Shown: positions 19,401-27,007, numbered from the stretch's first letter. The stretch is 64,000 bases of DNA from Streptomyces marinisediminis (GCF_026262575.1 NZ_JAPKFL010000003.1:186001-250000), one strand, 5' to 3'. Notes: a model not told the origin generated them from the letters alone. A program made the numbers and translations.

Positions 19401-20875
19401 ACGACGGTCTGCGAGCCGATCCGGTCCTGGGCGACGGCGTCGTGGACGGCCTCGGCCCGGTCGACGAGCGGCGGGCACCACACCCACCAGTCGGTGAGGG
19501 AGCCGCGCAGGGCCTCCCAGGCGGTGCGCGTGCAGCCGGTGGACGGCTCGCGGGCGTGCAGCACGACCAGGCGGCTGGCGTACCGGGCGGCGCGCACCTC
19601 GGCCCGCAGCGCGTCGTCGACCGACTGGGGCCGGTAGGGCGCCAGTTCGGTGTCGAGGCGGCGGTGGGGGCCGCCCACCGCGGGTCCGGTGCCGCCCGTC
19701 GCCGGGCCGGTGTCGTCCGCGGCGGGGTCGGTGCCGCCCGTCGCCGGGCCGGAGCCGGCCGCCGCGGTGCCGGAGCCGCCCTTCGCGGCCGCCGCGGGCG
19801 GTGCGCCGCGGGGCCGGACGGGCGGGGCGACGCCGAAGCCGAACGCGTCGCCGTCGGCCAGCTCCGCGACGCGCACGCCCAGCAGCGCCCGCGCCGGCCC
19901 CGGCTCCGGGCGCTGGGCCGCGGGCTCCCCGACGGCGCCCCCGTCCGGCGGACCCACCCGGTAGACGGCGCCGCGCGCGGTGCGCAGGTACACCGGGACG
20001 TGCCACACCGGCAGGGACATGCGCGCGCCGCGCGGCACCCGGAACCGCTGGGCGGCCTCCCACCGGTCGGGGTTGTCGGCGACGTCGAGGATGCGCGGCT
20101 GGGTGTCGGGGACGAGGATGCCGGACGCGGGCCAGGCGGCGTCCCCCACGGTCAGCACGGCCCCGTCGTGGCGCACCGGGAGCACGGCGTCGGGCACGCT
20201 GTCCGGCAGCGGCGGGGCGGCCCCGTGCAGCGGCCCGTACGCGGAGCCGCCCAGCACCTCGGCCAGCTCCAGCGCGGCCGGTGTGCGACGCACGCGTTCG
20301 GGGAAGCGCTCCCACGCTCCGGTGAACCAGCGCCGCAGGCCGCCGCGGCGCTCCGGGCTTTCCAGGGCCGCGCGCAGCGCCGGTTCCAGGAGGCGGTCGA
20401 CGTCGGCGCCGCCGGCGTCGGCCAGCCCGGCGTCGGCGAGCAGCGCGGCCCAGGTCACGCGCTCCTCCAGCGCGAGCGCGGGGGCCAGCCGGGTGTGGGC
20501 GGCGGCGACGACCGCGCCCGCGCGGCGCACCGCGTCGCGCGGGCCGCTCTCGCTCAGCTCCCGGCACAGCAGGGCGCGCAGCGACGGCAGCAGCGCCGGG
20601 CGCAGCGCCAGGTAGGCGCCACCGCTGCGCGCGGACCAGGGCCCGAACCACAGGTCGGCCTCGACGCCGACGTCCAGGGTGGGCCGCACGGTGACGCGCA
20701 TGGCGCGCAGCAGCTCCGGCTCGATCCGGGTGGCCGTGCTCAGCGCGACGGCGAGGCGGCGCACCGCCTTGGGCAGCGCGCTCGCGTCCGTCGGCGGGGC
20801 GTCGGCGGGCGGCCCGTCGGGCGGCCCGCCGGGCGTGGGCGGCGCGGTGGGCGGCGGCGCGCCGCCCGGGGTCAC
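16439..20875 (-). CDS. Large tandem-NTPase TPR protein (STAND/NB-ARC-like), conflict-system hub
   Basis: 1478 aa. Residues 1-400: Pro-rich start, then helical and beta-rich regions with no family recognised. About 430-560: first NTPase-like module with degenerate Walker A (PSTGCTR, Cys448 instead of Lys) but Walker B-like TVVWLDDLHLLL. About 600-800: second module, intact P-loop GLPGSGKTAL (Lys625), LLLVDEAG and VAVLATRRR, then a winged helix (FRLLSLLPGPDF). About 950-1440: many TPRs (for example ALYRLGRREEAVEKLQEAV). STAND proteins act as NTP-gated switches. GTG at 20875 overlaps the vWA gene stop (GTGA); GTG at 20878 is possible. Last gene of the TIR operon. Confidence 0.75.
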   Translation of the reverse strand: MTPGGAPPPTAPPTPGGPPDGPPADAPPTDASALPKAVRRLAVALSTATRIEPELLRAMRVTVRPTLDVGVEADLWFGPWSARSGGAYLALRPALLPSLRALLCRELSESGPRDAVRRAGAVVAAAHTRLAPALALEERVTWAALLADAGLADAGGADVDRLLEPALRAALESPERRGGLRRWFTGAWERFPERVRRTPAALELAEVLGGSAYGPLHGAAPPLPDSVPDAVLPVRHDGAVLTVGDAAWPASGILVPDTQPRILDVADNPDRWEAAQRFRVPRGARMSLPVWHVPVYLRTARGAVYRVGPPDGGAVGEPAAQRPEPGPARALLGVRVAELADGDAFGFGVAPPVRPRGAPPAAAAKGGSGTAAAGSGPATGGTDPAADDTGPATGGTGPAVGGPHRRLDTELAPYRPQSVDDALRAEVRAARYASRLVVLHAREPSTGCTRTAWEALRGSLTDWWVWCPPLVDRAEAVHDAVAQDRIGSQTVVWLDDLHLLLDDERAGEDTARSLVELLTDVTRAPVLLLATAEALTRAPRFWAADLLGRATHLGQPTGFGPDRADRHVQRLMAGTPRHKAVVRSGLPRRQPHFAGREAEREALLEALRRADEPHATITGLPGSGKTALAVDVAHAARRRGLFPGGVLYVRPDRAPSPWPGLLTALGVPADRHPAEEGAREELYLSLMLRATGHGRRRVLLLVDEAGRRGQAARGAGPGVAVLATRRRAPATGATVTLGPLAEEAAVAALASALAALRPDDQRIARDAAGARRLAHACGQTPTLLLLAAGALADEPETSPGALAERYERSGTPLRHLRRTLEPVYRGLGAAQARAFRLLSLLPGPDFSVATAAVVLGETPRTTARTLRALATVHLLGPGAAPERWRLHPVERLYADAVGQDHVGEDGRDAALRRLARYLQGRVTQADELLRGRPGEPGAPFASAVEAAAWLAEERVCLVDTVPALLAAGEAEAANRIALALAEFLTERRCFTDLLRVMRPVLAWAEENDDQLTRVAALHNFAVAMARTGDFAAALAALDDAATLHIQQGDDPAYAQMLGNLGATLLVADRAEEAATVLAEADTRLRDVGRHRTVTAVQVLSNLGAALYRLGRREEAVEKLQEAVRTARVTDTGGRERARHEQNLGTVLLETGRTDDALAALDRALTGYRADGDARGEADVRRSVALAHMARSQFAEAAAHLDTAARLYQGLGMEREAAQAFNDHGVALLEAGADEEATVVFEAAQQLHAQSGDPHAAAQSRSNLGNALRRLARWDDVVAVLETAVPQLAEAGDAAAHAQAVHNLGLARLARGEHALAVPLLRESAERHAELGNTAQRAQALYALAKARLSSDDGPAALTALRASVRAFQLVQNRSGLAGALLLLSDVLSTLGREARARQTLREALRARRGHDVDTGAALEDDGEDAGESTGEATGTALEDDGADTGTEAGGHTGAGPAGDRAGPGGQSAPPARGEAGEL

Positions 20876-21936
20876 CACAGCACCGCCCGGGCCTGGGTGG
20901 CGGTGGTGCCGCGGTCCCACACCAGGACGGGCATGAGCGCCGTCAGCCAGCCGGGCAGCCGCTCGGCGGGCACCGGGGCGAGGGCGGTGAGCGGGCAGCC
21001 GTGCCGGTGCAGCCCGGCGGCGAACTCCCGCCAGTCCTCGACGCGCGAGGGGGCGCCGTGCGGCGCGGCGTGCACGCCGAAGTCGGACAGCACGAGCACC
21101 CGCGTCCCCGTGGCGGGCGGCCGGTAGGGCTGCCACGTCCAGCCCGGGCCGGGGCCGCTGCGGCGCAGGGGGCAGTCGGCGAAGTAGCGGACCTGGCACG
21201 CGTGCCGCCCGGCGACGGCCGCGATGCGGCGCCGGATCTCCTCCTGGTCGCGGTGGAAGGGCTGCATGCCCGGGCCCAGGTCGATCAGCACCTGCACGCC
21301 GAACCGCAGGGTGCGCACGGGCTGCCGGGGCAGCGCGGCGGGCGCGGTGCCGCGCGCCAGCTCCTCCAGCAGCCGGTCGACGTCCACCGGGCCCTCGGGG
21401 ACGACGCGGGCGCAGAGCGTGTGCAGGATCGCCGCCTCCGAGCGCGGGGGCAGCAGCGGTCGGTAGCGGGCGGCGGGGGCGGGCGCGCCGCCGCCCAGCG
21501 GCCGCCCCGGGCCGCCGACCGGGGGCACCGGTCCGGGGCTGCCGCCCGCCGGGCCGCCGCCGGGTGCCGTGGCGCTCTCCTGCCCGGCGAGCGCGGGCCC
21601 GCTCCAGGCCCGCTTGCCCGGCGCGGGGCCGCGGACGCGCACCGGGTCGAGCAGCGGCAGCCCCGGGCCGGCGCCCTCGGCCGGGGGGCGGGGCGCGCGC
21701 GGGGGGCCGGGCGGGGGCGCGGCGCGCGGCGGGGACGCGGTGGACGGCACGGCCGCGTGGCCGGACGGGGCCGGGGTGGCGGCCGGGCCCCCGCCCGGCC
21801 GCTCGGCGCGCTCCAGGCCGAGCATGCCCGCGACCCGGTCGAGCGTGGCCCCGTCCACGGCGTCCGGGCCCAGGACGTGGACGGCGCGCGCGAGGTCGGC
21901 GAGCCAGTTGACGCCGCCGGCGCCTGCGGTCTCCAC
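20872..21936 (-). CDS. vWA-like protein with degenerate MIDAS (SAV_2336-related)
   Basis: 354 aa. Residues 10-40 form a helical head (VNWLADLARAVHVLGPDAV); 45-140 are Pro/Gly-rich. The C-terminal ~200 residues look like a von Willebrand A domain: strand FGVQVLIDLGPGM where DxSxS should be, a helix DQEEIRRRIAAVAG, and strand TRVLVLSDFGV. The MIDAS serines are missing, so metal binding is doubtful. I recall SAV_2336 N-terminal-type proteins next to MoxR and TIR-like genes in Streptomyces. The start GTG at 21936 is five bases after the MoxR stop. Confidence 0.6.
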   Translation of the reverse strand: METAGAGGVNWLADLARAVHVLGPDAVDGATLDRVAGMLGLERAERPGGGPAATPAPSGHAAVPSTASPPRAAPPPGPPRAPRPPAEGAGPGLPLLDPVRVRGPAPGKRAWSGPALAGQESATAPGGGPAGGSPGPVPPVGGPGRPLGGGAPAPAARYRPLLPPRSEAAILHTLCARVVPEGPVDVDRLLEELARGTAPAALPRQPVRTLRFGVQVLIDLGPGMQPFHRDQEEIRRRIAAVAGRHACQVRYFADCPLRRSGPGPGWTWQPYRPPATGTRVLVLSDFGVHAAPHGAPSRVEDWREFAAGLHRHGCPLTALAPVPAERLPGWLTALMPVLVWDRGTTATQARAVLW

Positions 21937-21940
21937 CGGG

Positions 21941-22972
21941 TCAGTCCTTGAGCTGCTGCGGTTTGACCAGCGTCATGTCGCACAGCGCCTTCCAGCGGGG
22001 GTCCGCGTCGCTCACGGTGATGCCCAGCGTGCGGCAGGCCCACAGGGCGTCCAGGTACTCGGCCGTGCTGGGCGGGCGGATGCCGTCCCGGCGCGCCCGC
22101 TCGCGCACGTCCGCGAGCTGCTTGGCGAGCGCGGTGGCCAGGGTGATGTCGGCCTCGGTGGCCTCCCCGAAGCGCCGTTCGAGGTGGCGCTGGGCGATGA
22201 GGGCCAGTTCGTCCACGGTGGCCGGGGGACGCAGCCGCGCCACCACGCAGCGCCGCAGGAACGCCTGCGGCAGCTCGCGCTCCTCGTTGGTGGTGATGAC
22301 GATGAGGTGGCGCGCGGTCGCGTCCGCGCCCGCGGGGGCGCCGGCCCGGGGCTCCTCCACCCGCACCCGCTCGCCCGTCTCGGCGACCACGAAGCTGCGG
22401 GAGGCAAGCGGCACGAGCAGGCCGTTGGGCACGTCCGGGTCGGCCTTGTCGATCTCGTCGATGAGCACGACGGCGTAGTCCGGGTGGCGCCCCTTGTTGT
22501 CGGCCTCGAAGGGGTGCTCCCAGGAGTCCCGGGGGCGCCCGGCGCCTGCCCGGATCGTCGCCCGCGCCCGCCGGGTGGCGGTCCGGGGGGCGAACGCCCA
22601 CCACAGCGGCCCGGGGTCGACGTAGGCGTCGTGCGTGGTGCCGACGCGGTCGCGCGGGCCCGGTCCGCGCCGTGCCGGGCGGTACCGCAGCGCCTGCGCG
22701 TCGGCCAGCCGGCGCACGGCGTCGAAGCTCCACTGGAGGTCGCGGGCGCGGGTCTGCGAGGTGACGACGAACTCGTAGTAGCGCCAGCCGTGCTGCTCGG
22801 CGTACCAGGGGGCCATCGAGGACTTGCCCGAGCCCGGTTCGCCGCGCAGCAGCAGGGGGCGCCCGGTGGCCAGCGCCACCTGGACGGCCAGGTCGAGGTC
22901 GTCGGGCATCACGTAGACGAGGCCGGGCTCCCCGTTCGGCGTCGCGGCCGCGGTGGCCTGGGGCGTGGTCAT
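21941..22972 (-). CDS. MoxR-type AAA+ ATPase
   Basis: 343 aa single AAA+ module with intact motifs: Walker A RGEPGSGKSS, Walker B VVLIDEIDKADPDV, sensor 1 VITTNEERELP and arginine-finger region FLRRCVV. MoxR ATPases commonly work with vWA-domain partners as remodelling or gating chaperones, and the next gene is a vWA-like protein. The ATG at 22972 overlaps the TIR gene stop (ATGA). An upstream in-frame extension to 23989 is an overlap with the TIR gene and is not used. Confidence 0.85.
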   Translation of the reverse strand: MTTPQATAAATPNGEPGLVYVMPDDLDLAVQVALATGRPLLLRGEPGSGKSSMAPWYAEQHGWRYYEFVVTSQTRARDLQWSFDAVRRLADAQALRYRPARRGPGPRDRVGTTHDAYVDPGPLWWAFAPRTATRRARATIRAGAGRPRDSWEHPFEADNKGRHPDYAVVLIDEIDKADPDVPNGLLVPLASRSFVVAETGERVRVEEPRAGAPAGADATARHLIVITTNEERELPQAFLRRCVVARLRPPATVDELALIAQRHLERRFGEATEADITLATALAKQLADVRERARRDGIRPPSTAEYLDALWACRTLGITVSDADPRWKALCDMTLVKPQQLKD

Positions 22973-24417
22973 GGGTTCACCTTCACGGAGTCGGACGTGG
23001 TGACCGCCCCGGCCAGGCTGCGCCCCAGCCGGTAGGCGGTGAGTTCGCTCTCGGGGGTCGGCGCCGGCCGGACGGGCACGGCGTGCGCGAGGCCGTGGCG
23101 GTGCAGCTCCGCCGGTTCCGGCAGGCCGCCGGGCAGCAGCACGACGACGAGCAGCCAGGGGAAGTCGCCGTGCAGCTCCCGGGTGACGGTGGCGATCTCC
23201 CCGAGCGTGTACGGGCCGGCGCTGAGCACCAGGTACTCGTGGACGGCCCGGGGCCGCACGGTGGTGGTGTCCAGCGGGGCCCACGGGGGGACGTCGAACA
23301 CCTCGCGCAGCTCCGTCCGGCAGGCCGCGCGCAGCGCCTCCGTGCCGGTGCTCTCGTCGGCGGGCAGCTCGGCGGCCAGGCCCAGGTGCCGCAGGCGGTA
23401 GCTGTCCGGCGCCATGTACACCGCGCGGCGCACGTGCTGCTCGGCGGTCCAGGGGTCGCGCGCGGTGAAGAGCAGCACCGGGCCCTGGCCGCCGGTGCCG
23501 GGGCCGGTGGGGGCGTCGGCCGGGTCGGCGTCCTCCGGCTGCGGACCGGCCTCCGGCCGCTCCCCGGCGCCCGGCTCGGCGGGCTCGTGCGCCGCGTAGG
23601 CGTCGGGCGGCTTGCGGTCCGGGGCGTCGGGCGGCAGGAAGCAGCGGGCGGCGTCCGGGTCCACCCACACGGGCAGCACCTCGTCGGCGAGCTGACCCAG
23701 CCGCCCCGGGTCCAGGCCCGGACGCAGCCGGGCGACGGCGTCGGGTAAGCGCTCGGCCGTGTCGGCGCGCAGCAGCCGGTGGGCGAGGTAGACCTCGGCG
23801 CCGATCCTGGCCCGCAGCAGCACCCGCTCGGAGTCGTCCATGCCCAGGGCCACGGCGGCGTCCATGAGCGCGTCCGGGCTCTCCCGGCGCGCCGTCTCCA
23901 GGTAGCGGGCCACGCGCAGCGTCCAGTCGTGGAACCGCCTGGCGGTGCCCCCGGGCGCGGTGACCGGGGCGAACTCCCCGAGGATCCACTCCACGACCCG
24001 GGCGACGCCGTCGTCCTCGGGCAGCGGCTGGTGGGCGCGGTGGCTGAGCGCGGCGTGCACCTTCACCAGCGAGCCGAAGCCGCGCTCACGGGCGGTGTGG
24101 GTCCTCACCCCGCCGAGGAAGCCGGGCAGCACGGCGTGCAGGCTGCGCACGAAGTACCGCGACATCAGGACCTCGGCCTCGCGGCGCACCCAGTCAGACT
24201 CGGCGACCGTGTTGGGCCCCAGCAGCACCACGGCGGCGTCGCACAGGTACATCTCGTGGAAGAGCTGGGGGTGCCACTCGTCCCCGGCACGCAGCGAGTC
24301 CACGTCCCGGAACACGTCGTAGTCGCGGGCGTCGAGAGCCGTCACGATCAGGTCCAGGGCCTCCCGCACGCATGCGTCCTTGCCCGCCCCGTGGCTGATG
24401 AAGACCTTCGGCCGCAT
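22969..24417 (-). CDS. TIR-domain protein (FxsC-like), likely NADase effector or scaffold
   Basis: 482 aa. Residues 1-130 are a TIR domain: PKVFISHGAGKDACV (beta A), DYDVFRDVDSLRAGDEW (BB loop), AAVVLLGPNTVAESDW, and SDWVRREAEVL, where the S..W...E pattern holds the glutamate used for NAD+ cleavage in catalytic TIRs. A middle helical region, a Pro/acidic linker (~285-325) and a second alpha/beta domain (~325-470) follow, like FxsC proteins of FxSxx-COOH peptide clusters as I recall them. Codon 224 is TTA, so translation should need bldA tRNA. First gene of a coupled operon TIR-MoxR-vWA-NTPase/TPR; GGGAGAA precedes the ATG. Confidence 0.75.
   Translation of the reverse strand: MRPKVFISHGAGKDACVREALDLIVTALDARDYDVFRDVDSLRAGDEWHPQLFHEMYLCDAAVVLLGPNTVAESDWVRREAEVLMSRYFVRSLHAVLPGFLGGVRTHTARERGFGSLVKVHAALSHRAHQPLPEDDGVARVVEWILGEFAPVTAPGGTARRFHDWTLRVARYLETARRESPDALMDAAVALGMDDSERVLLRARIGAEVYLAHRLLRADTAERLPDAVARLRPGLDPGRLGQLADEVLPVWVDPDAARCFLPPDAPDRKPPDAYAAHEPAEPGAGERPEAGPQPEDADPADAPTGPGTGGQGPVLLFTARDPWTAEQHVRRAVYMAPDSYRLRHLGLAAELPADESTGTEALRAACRTELREVFDVPPWAPLDTTTVRPRAVHEYLVLSAGPYTLGEIATVTRELHGDFPWLLVVVLLPGGLPEPAELHRHGLAHAVPVRPAPTPESELTAYRLGRSLAGAVTTSDSVKVNP
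23746..23748 (-). promoter_or_regulatory. In-frame TTA (bldA) codon in the TIR gene
   Basis: The context GAG CGC TTA CCC GAC (Glu-Arg-Leu-Pro-Asp) is in frame from the ATG at 24417 (669 bases = 223 codons). I found no other in-frame TTA in the window. In Streptomyces the rare UUA-reading tRNA is made mainly at the onset of development. Confidence 0.85.
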
Positions 24418-24735
24418 GGTTCTCCCGCGTGTGCTGCCCGCCCGTCACTCTCTGCTGCGACGCCAGTTGATTGTTCCCGAGTTCCGCGCCCGGCGCAGGG
24501 GGTTCGGCAAGCCACGCCGGACGCCTGACGGATGTCACGGGGAACCCGCCCGGCGGGCGGTTAGCGTGGGGGTACGCGCGGCCCGGGGCGGACGGGGAGC
24601 CGGAGACGGACGGGAATCCCGGGACGGACATGGCCCCGGGGCGGACGGGCGGCCCGGGACGGATGTGAGGCCGCGCCGGACGTGGCGCACGGAGCGCCCC
24701 GGCGGCGGGGCGGGCGAGGGAAGGAGGGCGCGCCG
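24418..24735. other. Divergent intergenic region, TIR operon and M23 gene
   Basis: 318 bases without a supportable gene. The TIR-proximal part is relatively AT-rich around 24462-24480 and likely holds that operon's promoter. CCGCCCGGCGGGCGG at 24547-24561 is an inverted repeat, followed by TAGCGT (24562-24567), a possible -10 for the M23-like gene. The rest is loosely repetitive GACGG-rich sequence. Confidence 0.5.
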
Positions 24736-25572
24736 GTGGTGCGCAGGTGGCGGAACGTGTGCTTCTACCTCGGCGCGGCCGGGGTCCTGGTGGGGGCCGG
24801 GGCCTCGCTGGCGGTGTGGTCCGCGGGCGTGGTGCTGCTGGCCGTGTCGGCGGTGGGCCACGGGCTGTTCCACCGCGCCCGGGTCCGGACGCAGGCGGGT
24901 CTTGGGCCGCGCGCGGTGGCGGTGCCGGTCGCGGGGCGGTGGCGGGCGATGAACAGCCCGGCCGACCGGGTGCCGAGCCACGGCGTGCACACCTGCGCGC
25001 AGACGTACGCGGTCGACGTCGTGCACGAGCCGGAGGACGGCGCCCGGCGGCCCGGGTTCGGGTGGTGGCCCCTGATGCGGCGGCCGGAGGAGTTCCCGGC
25101 GTTCGGGGTGCCGGTGCGCGCGTCCGCCGAGGGCGTCGTCGTCCGGGTGGGCGACGGTCAGCGCGACCACCTGAGCCGGACGTCCTGGCCCGTGCTGCCG
25201 TACCTGTTCGCCGAGGGCCTGGTGCGGCAGGCGCTCGGGGGGCGCTTCCTGGTCGGCAACCACGTCGTCGTGGACCTCGGTGACGGGGTGTACGCGCTGG
25301 CCGCGCACCTGAGGCGCGGCTCGGCCGCCGTGGCCGTGGGCGACCGGGTGGGCGTGGGCGACGTGCTCGGGCGGTGCGGGAACTCCGGCAACTCCTCGGA
25401 GCCGCACGTCCACTTCCAGCTCATGACCGGGCCGGACTTCCGGCACGCGTTCGGTCACCCCTTCGCGTGGACCTACCGGGCCGGGGGCGAGACGCGCACC
25501 GGCGTCCCGGCGGGCGGTGAGCTGTTCACCGCGTCCGGACCGCACGGTGTGGCCGAGCGCACGTCCGGGTAG
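24736..25572 (+). CDS. Membrane-anchored M23 (LytM-like) peptidase-fold protein
   Basis: 278 aa. Two N-terminal hydrophobic helices (VCFYLGAAGVLVGAGASLAV and VVLLAVSAVGHGLF) anchor it. The domain that follows has SHGVHTCAQTYAVDVV and later GNSGNSSEPHVHFQLM, the Hx...D and HxH metal-ligand regions of the M23 family, with YALAAHLRRGS between. M23 enzymes cut peptidoglycan or other Gly-rich peptides; here catalytic competence is plausible but the first motif is atypical. GTG at 24736 has AAGGAGG eight bases upstream; the next codon (GTG 24739) is an alternative. Confidence 0.8.
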   Translation: MVRRWRNVCFYLGAAGVLVGAGASLAVWSAGVVLLAVSAVGHGLFHRARVRTQAGLGPRAVAVPVAGRWRAMNSPADRVPSHGVHTCAQTYAVDVVHEPEDGARRPGFGWWPLMRRPEEFPAFGVPVRASAEGVVVRVGDGQRDHLSRTSWPVLPYLFAEGLVRQALGGRFLVGNHVVVDLGDGVYALAAHLRRGSAAVAVGDRVGVGDVLGRCGNSGNSSEPHVHFQLMTGPDFRHAFGHPFAWTYRAGGETRTGVPAGGELFTASGPHGVAERTSG

Positions 25573-25607
25573 CGCGCCGCCGGGATGCGCGCGGTGGGAC
25601 GGCGTCG

Positions 25608-25613
25608 CACGCT
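25608..25613 (+). promoter_or_regulatory. -10-like box before the 72-residue gene
   Basis: CACGCT (one base off TACGCT) six bases before the ATG at 25620; no SD, so the gene may be leaderless. Confidence 0.35.
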
Positions 25614-25619
25614 GGACGC

Positions 25620-25838
25620 ATGGCAGCCATCACCGTGCACCGGCCGGGCCGGACGGGCGGCCGCCGGGTGACCGCGCGCTCCGGCGGCGTGGAGACGATC
25701 CTCGGCACCGCCTACCGCGACGCGGACCTGATCGAGTTCCTGCGCCGGGCCGGGGCCCCGGACCCGGAGGGCGCGGCCGACGACCCGGAGTGGGTCGAGT
25801 GGCGCGGCGGGCGCCCGCACGAGTGGACGGCCGCCTGA
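25620..25838 (+). CDS. Conserved small Streptomyces protein, unknown function
   Basis: 72 aa, slightly basic N-terminus and acidic C-terminal half, with ILGTAYRDADLIEFLRRAG and DPEWVEWRGGRPHEW as the distinctive stretches. I recall close relatives as uncharacterised short proteins in many Streptomyces. No membrane segment or Cys. Stands alone; its end is 25 bases from the end of the convergent Nudix gene. Confidence 0.65.
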   Translation: MAAITVHRPGRTGGRRVTARSGGVETILGTAYRDADLIEFLRRAGAPDPEGAADDPEWVEWRGGRPHEWTAA

Positions 25839-25863
25839 CCCCGCGCCGGGGGCGGCCCGCCGC

Positions 25864-26325
25864 TCAGCCGGGTTCGGGCGAGCGGTGGATGAGCGCCCGG
25901 TGCGCGGGCTGGAGCTGGTCGGGCAGCGCGTCGGGGGAGAACCAGCCGGCGTCGAGGATCTCGAACGGGTCCAGCCGCAGGGCGCCGCCGAGGAGTTCTG
26001 CCTCGTAGGCGACCTCCAGCCGGAGCCGGAACCCGCTCTTCAGGCGCACCAGTTCCCCGGCGCGCACGTCGAGGTCCGTCTCCTCCTTCACCTCGCGCTC
26101 GACGGTGCGGGAGAACTCTTCGCCGCGCACGGCGAACCCGGACGGCAGGCCCCACTGCCGGTCGGCCGACCACATGCGGTGCCGCAGCAGCAGCACGCGG
26201 CCCTCCGCGTCGCGGACGACGCCGGTGACGCCGACCATGAACGTGGCGTTGGTCAGCCACAGCAGGCGCCACTGGGCCGTGCCGCGCAGCGCGTGCCACA
26301 CCCGCGCCGCGAGCCGTTTCAGCAT
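25864..26325 (-). CDS. Nudix hydrolase
   Basis: 153 aa. The Nudix box reads GFAVRGEEFSRTVEREVKEE followed by TDL, matching Gx5Ex7REUxEExxU, with Asp in place of the usual last Gly. It hydrolyses some nucleoside diphosphate linked to X; substrate cannot be predicted. The N-terminal segment MLKRLAARVWHALRG is amphipathic. ATG at 26325 follows GAGGGAG; the frame is open 30 codons upstream without similarity. Confidence 0.9.
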   Translation of the reverse strand: MLKRLAARVWHALRGTAQWRLLWLTNATFMVGVTGVVRDAEGRVLLLRHRMWSADRQWGLPSGFAVRGEEFSRTVEREVKEETDLDVRAGELVRLKSGFRLRLEVAYEAELLGGALRLDPFEILDAGWFSPDALPDQLQPAHRALIHRSPEPG

Positions 26326-26506
26326 GGTGGGGCTCCCTCGGGTCGCGGGGTCGCGGCTCGCGCGGGCGGGCCGTCGGGCGGGTACGGGGCACGCGGCACG
26401 CGGCCCGCCCGCCACCGCACGACGGCCGCGGCGGCAGCGCCGCGGGGCGACGCCGGGACGCCACGATAGCCGTTCACCCCGGTGGCCGAACCCGCCCCGC
26501 GCGGGG

Positions 26507-27004
26507 TCAGCCCGGGCCGGTCAGGAGGCGGCGGGTGCGGGCGGGCGCGGAGGCGGGGATGGCGGCGAGGACACCGGCCAGGGTGGTCGCGGCCAGGCTG
26601 GCGCGCCAGGCGTCGTGCGCCTCGGCCATCTTCGCGGCGAGCACGCACGTGTGCCGGCACTGCTCCGGCGGCAGCGCGCCCCGCCCCTGCTGGCGGATCT
26701 CGCGGCACTCGTAGGGGGAGGACGCGCCGTCGACCGCCTCGACGATCTGGAGCAGCGTGATCTCCCCGGCCGCCCGCGCGAGCCGGAAGCCGCCGCGCGG
26801 GCCGGTGGACGCGGTCAGCACCCCGGCGCGGACGAGGGCCTTGAGCTGCTTGGCGAGGTAGGGCGCCGGGAGGTCGAAGTACCGGGCGAGCTGCGCGGTG
26901 GACGCGGCGGCCCCCGGTTCGAGCTGCGCCAGCGTCGTGGCGCAGTGCAGGACCCATTCCGTACTCGCAGGCAGCTTCACGAGTACCGAGTGTATCGAAG
27001 ACAT
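26507..27004 (-). CDS. Rrf2-family transcriptional regulator
   Basis: 165 aa. The N-terminal winged helix is evident (TAQLARYFDLPAPYLAKQLK, then GVLTASTGPRGGFRLARA), with EITLLQIVEAVDG in the dimer helix. Three cysteines (YECREI, then EQCRHTC) sit where IscR/NsrR-type members bind an Fe-S cluster or sense redox. It is divergent from an NAD(P)-binding oxidoreductase 63 bases away, so it probably represses that gene. ATG at 27004 chosen as the first Met giving the correct fold start. Confidence 0.88.
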   Translation of the reverse strand: MSSIHSVLVKLPASTEWVLHCATTLAQLEPGAAASTAQLARYFDLPAPYLAKQLKALVRAGVLTASTGPRGGFRLARAAGEITLLQIVEAVDGASSPYECREIRQQGRGALPPEQCRHTCVLAAKMAEAHDAWRASLAATTLAGVLAAIPASAPARTRRLLTGPG

Positions 27005-27007
27005 GGT

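Noticed and set aside
14724..20651. 1975-codon open frame on the minus strand
   Set aside because: Arg/Ala/Pro/Gly-rich shadow of the SLOG-like, small and NTPase-TPR genes; it has no motifs, whereas the chosen frames carry P-loops and TPRs.
16286..21127. 1613-codon open frame on the plus strand
   Set aside because: Exact antisense of the NTPase-TPR gene; compositional artefact.
24459..24485. ECF-sigma promoter (GGAAC-N18-CGTC) for the TIR operon
   Set aside because: Spacing is longer than the usual 16-17 bases, so it was not listed.
14739..24735. FxSxx-COOH ribosomal peptide (RiPP) cluster
   Set aside because: FxsC-like TIR and TPR proteins are present, but I found no small gene ending FxSxx and no radical SAM maturase in the window.
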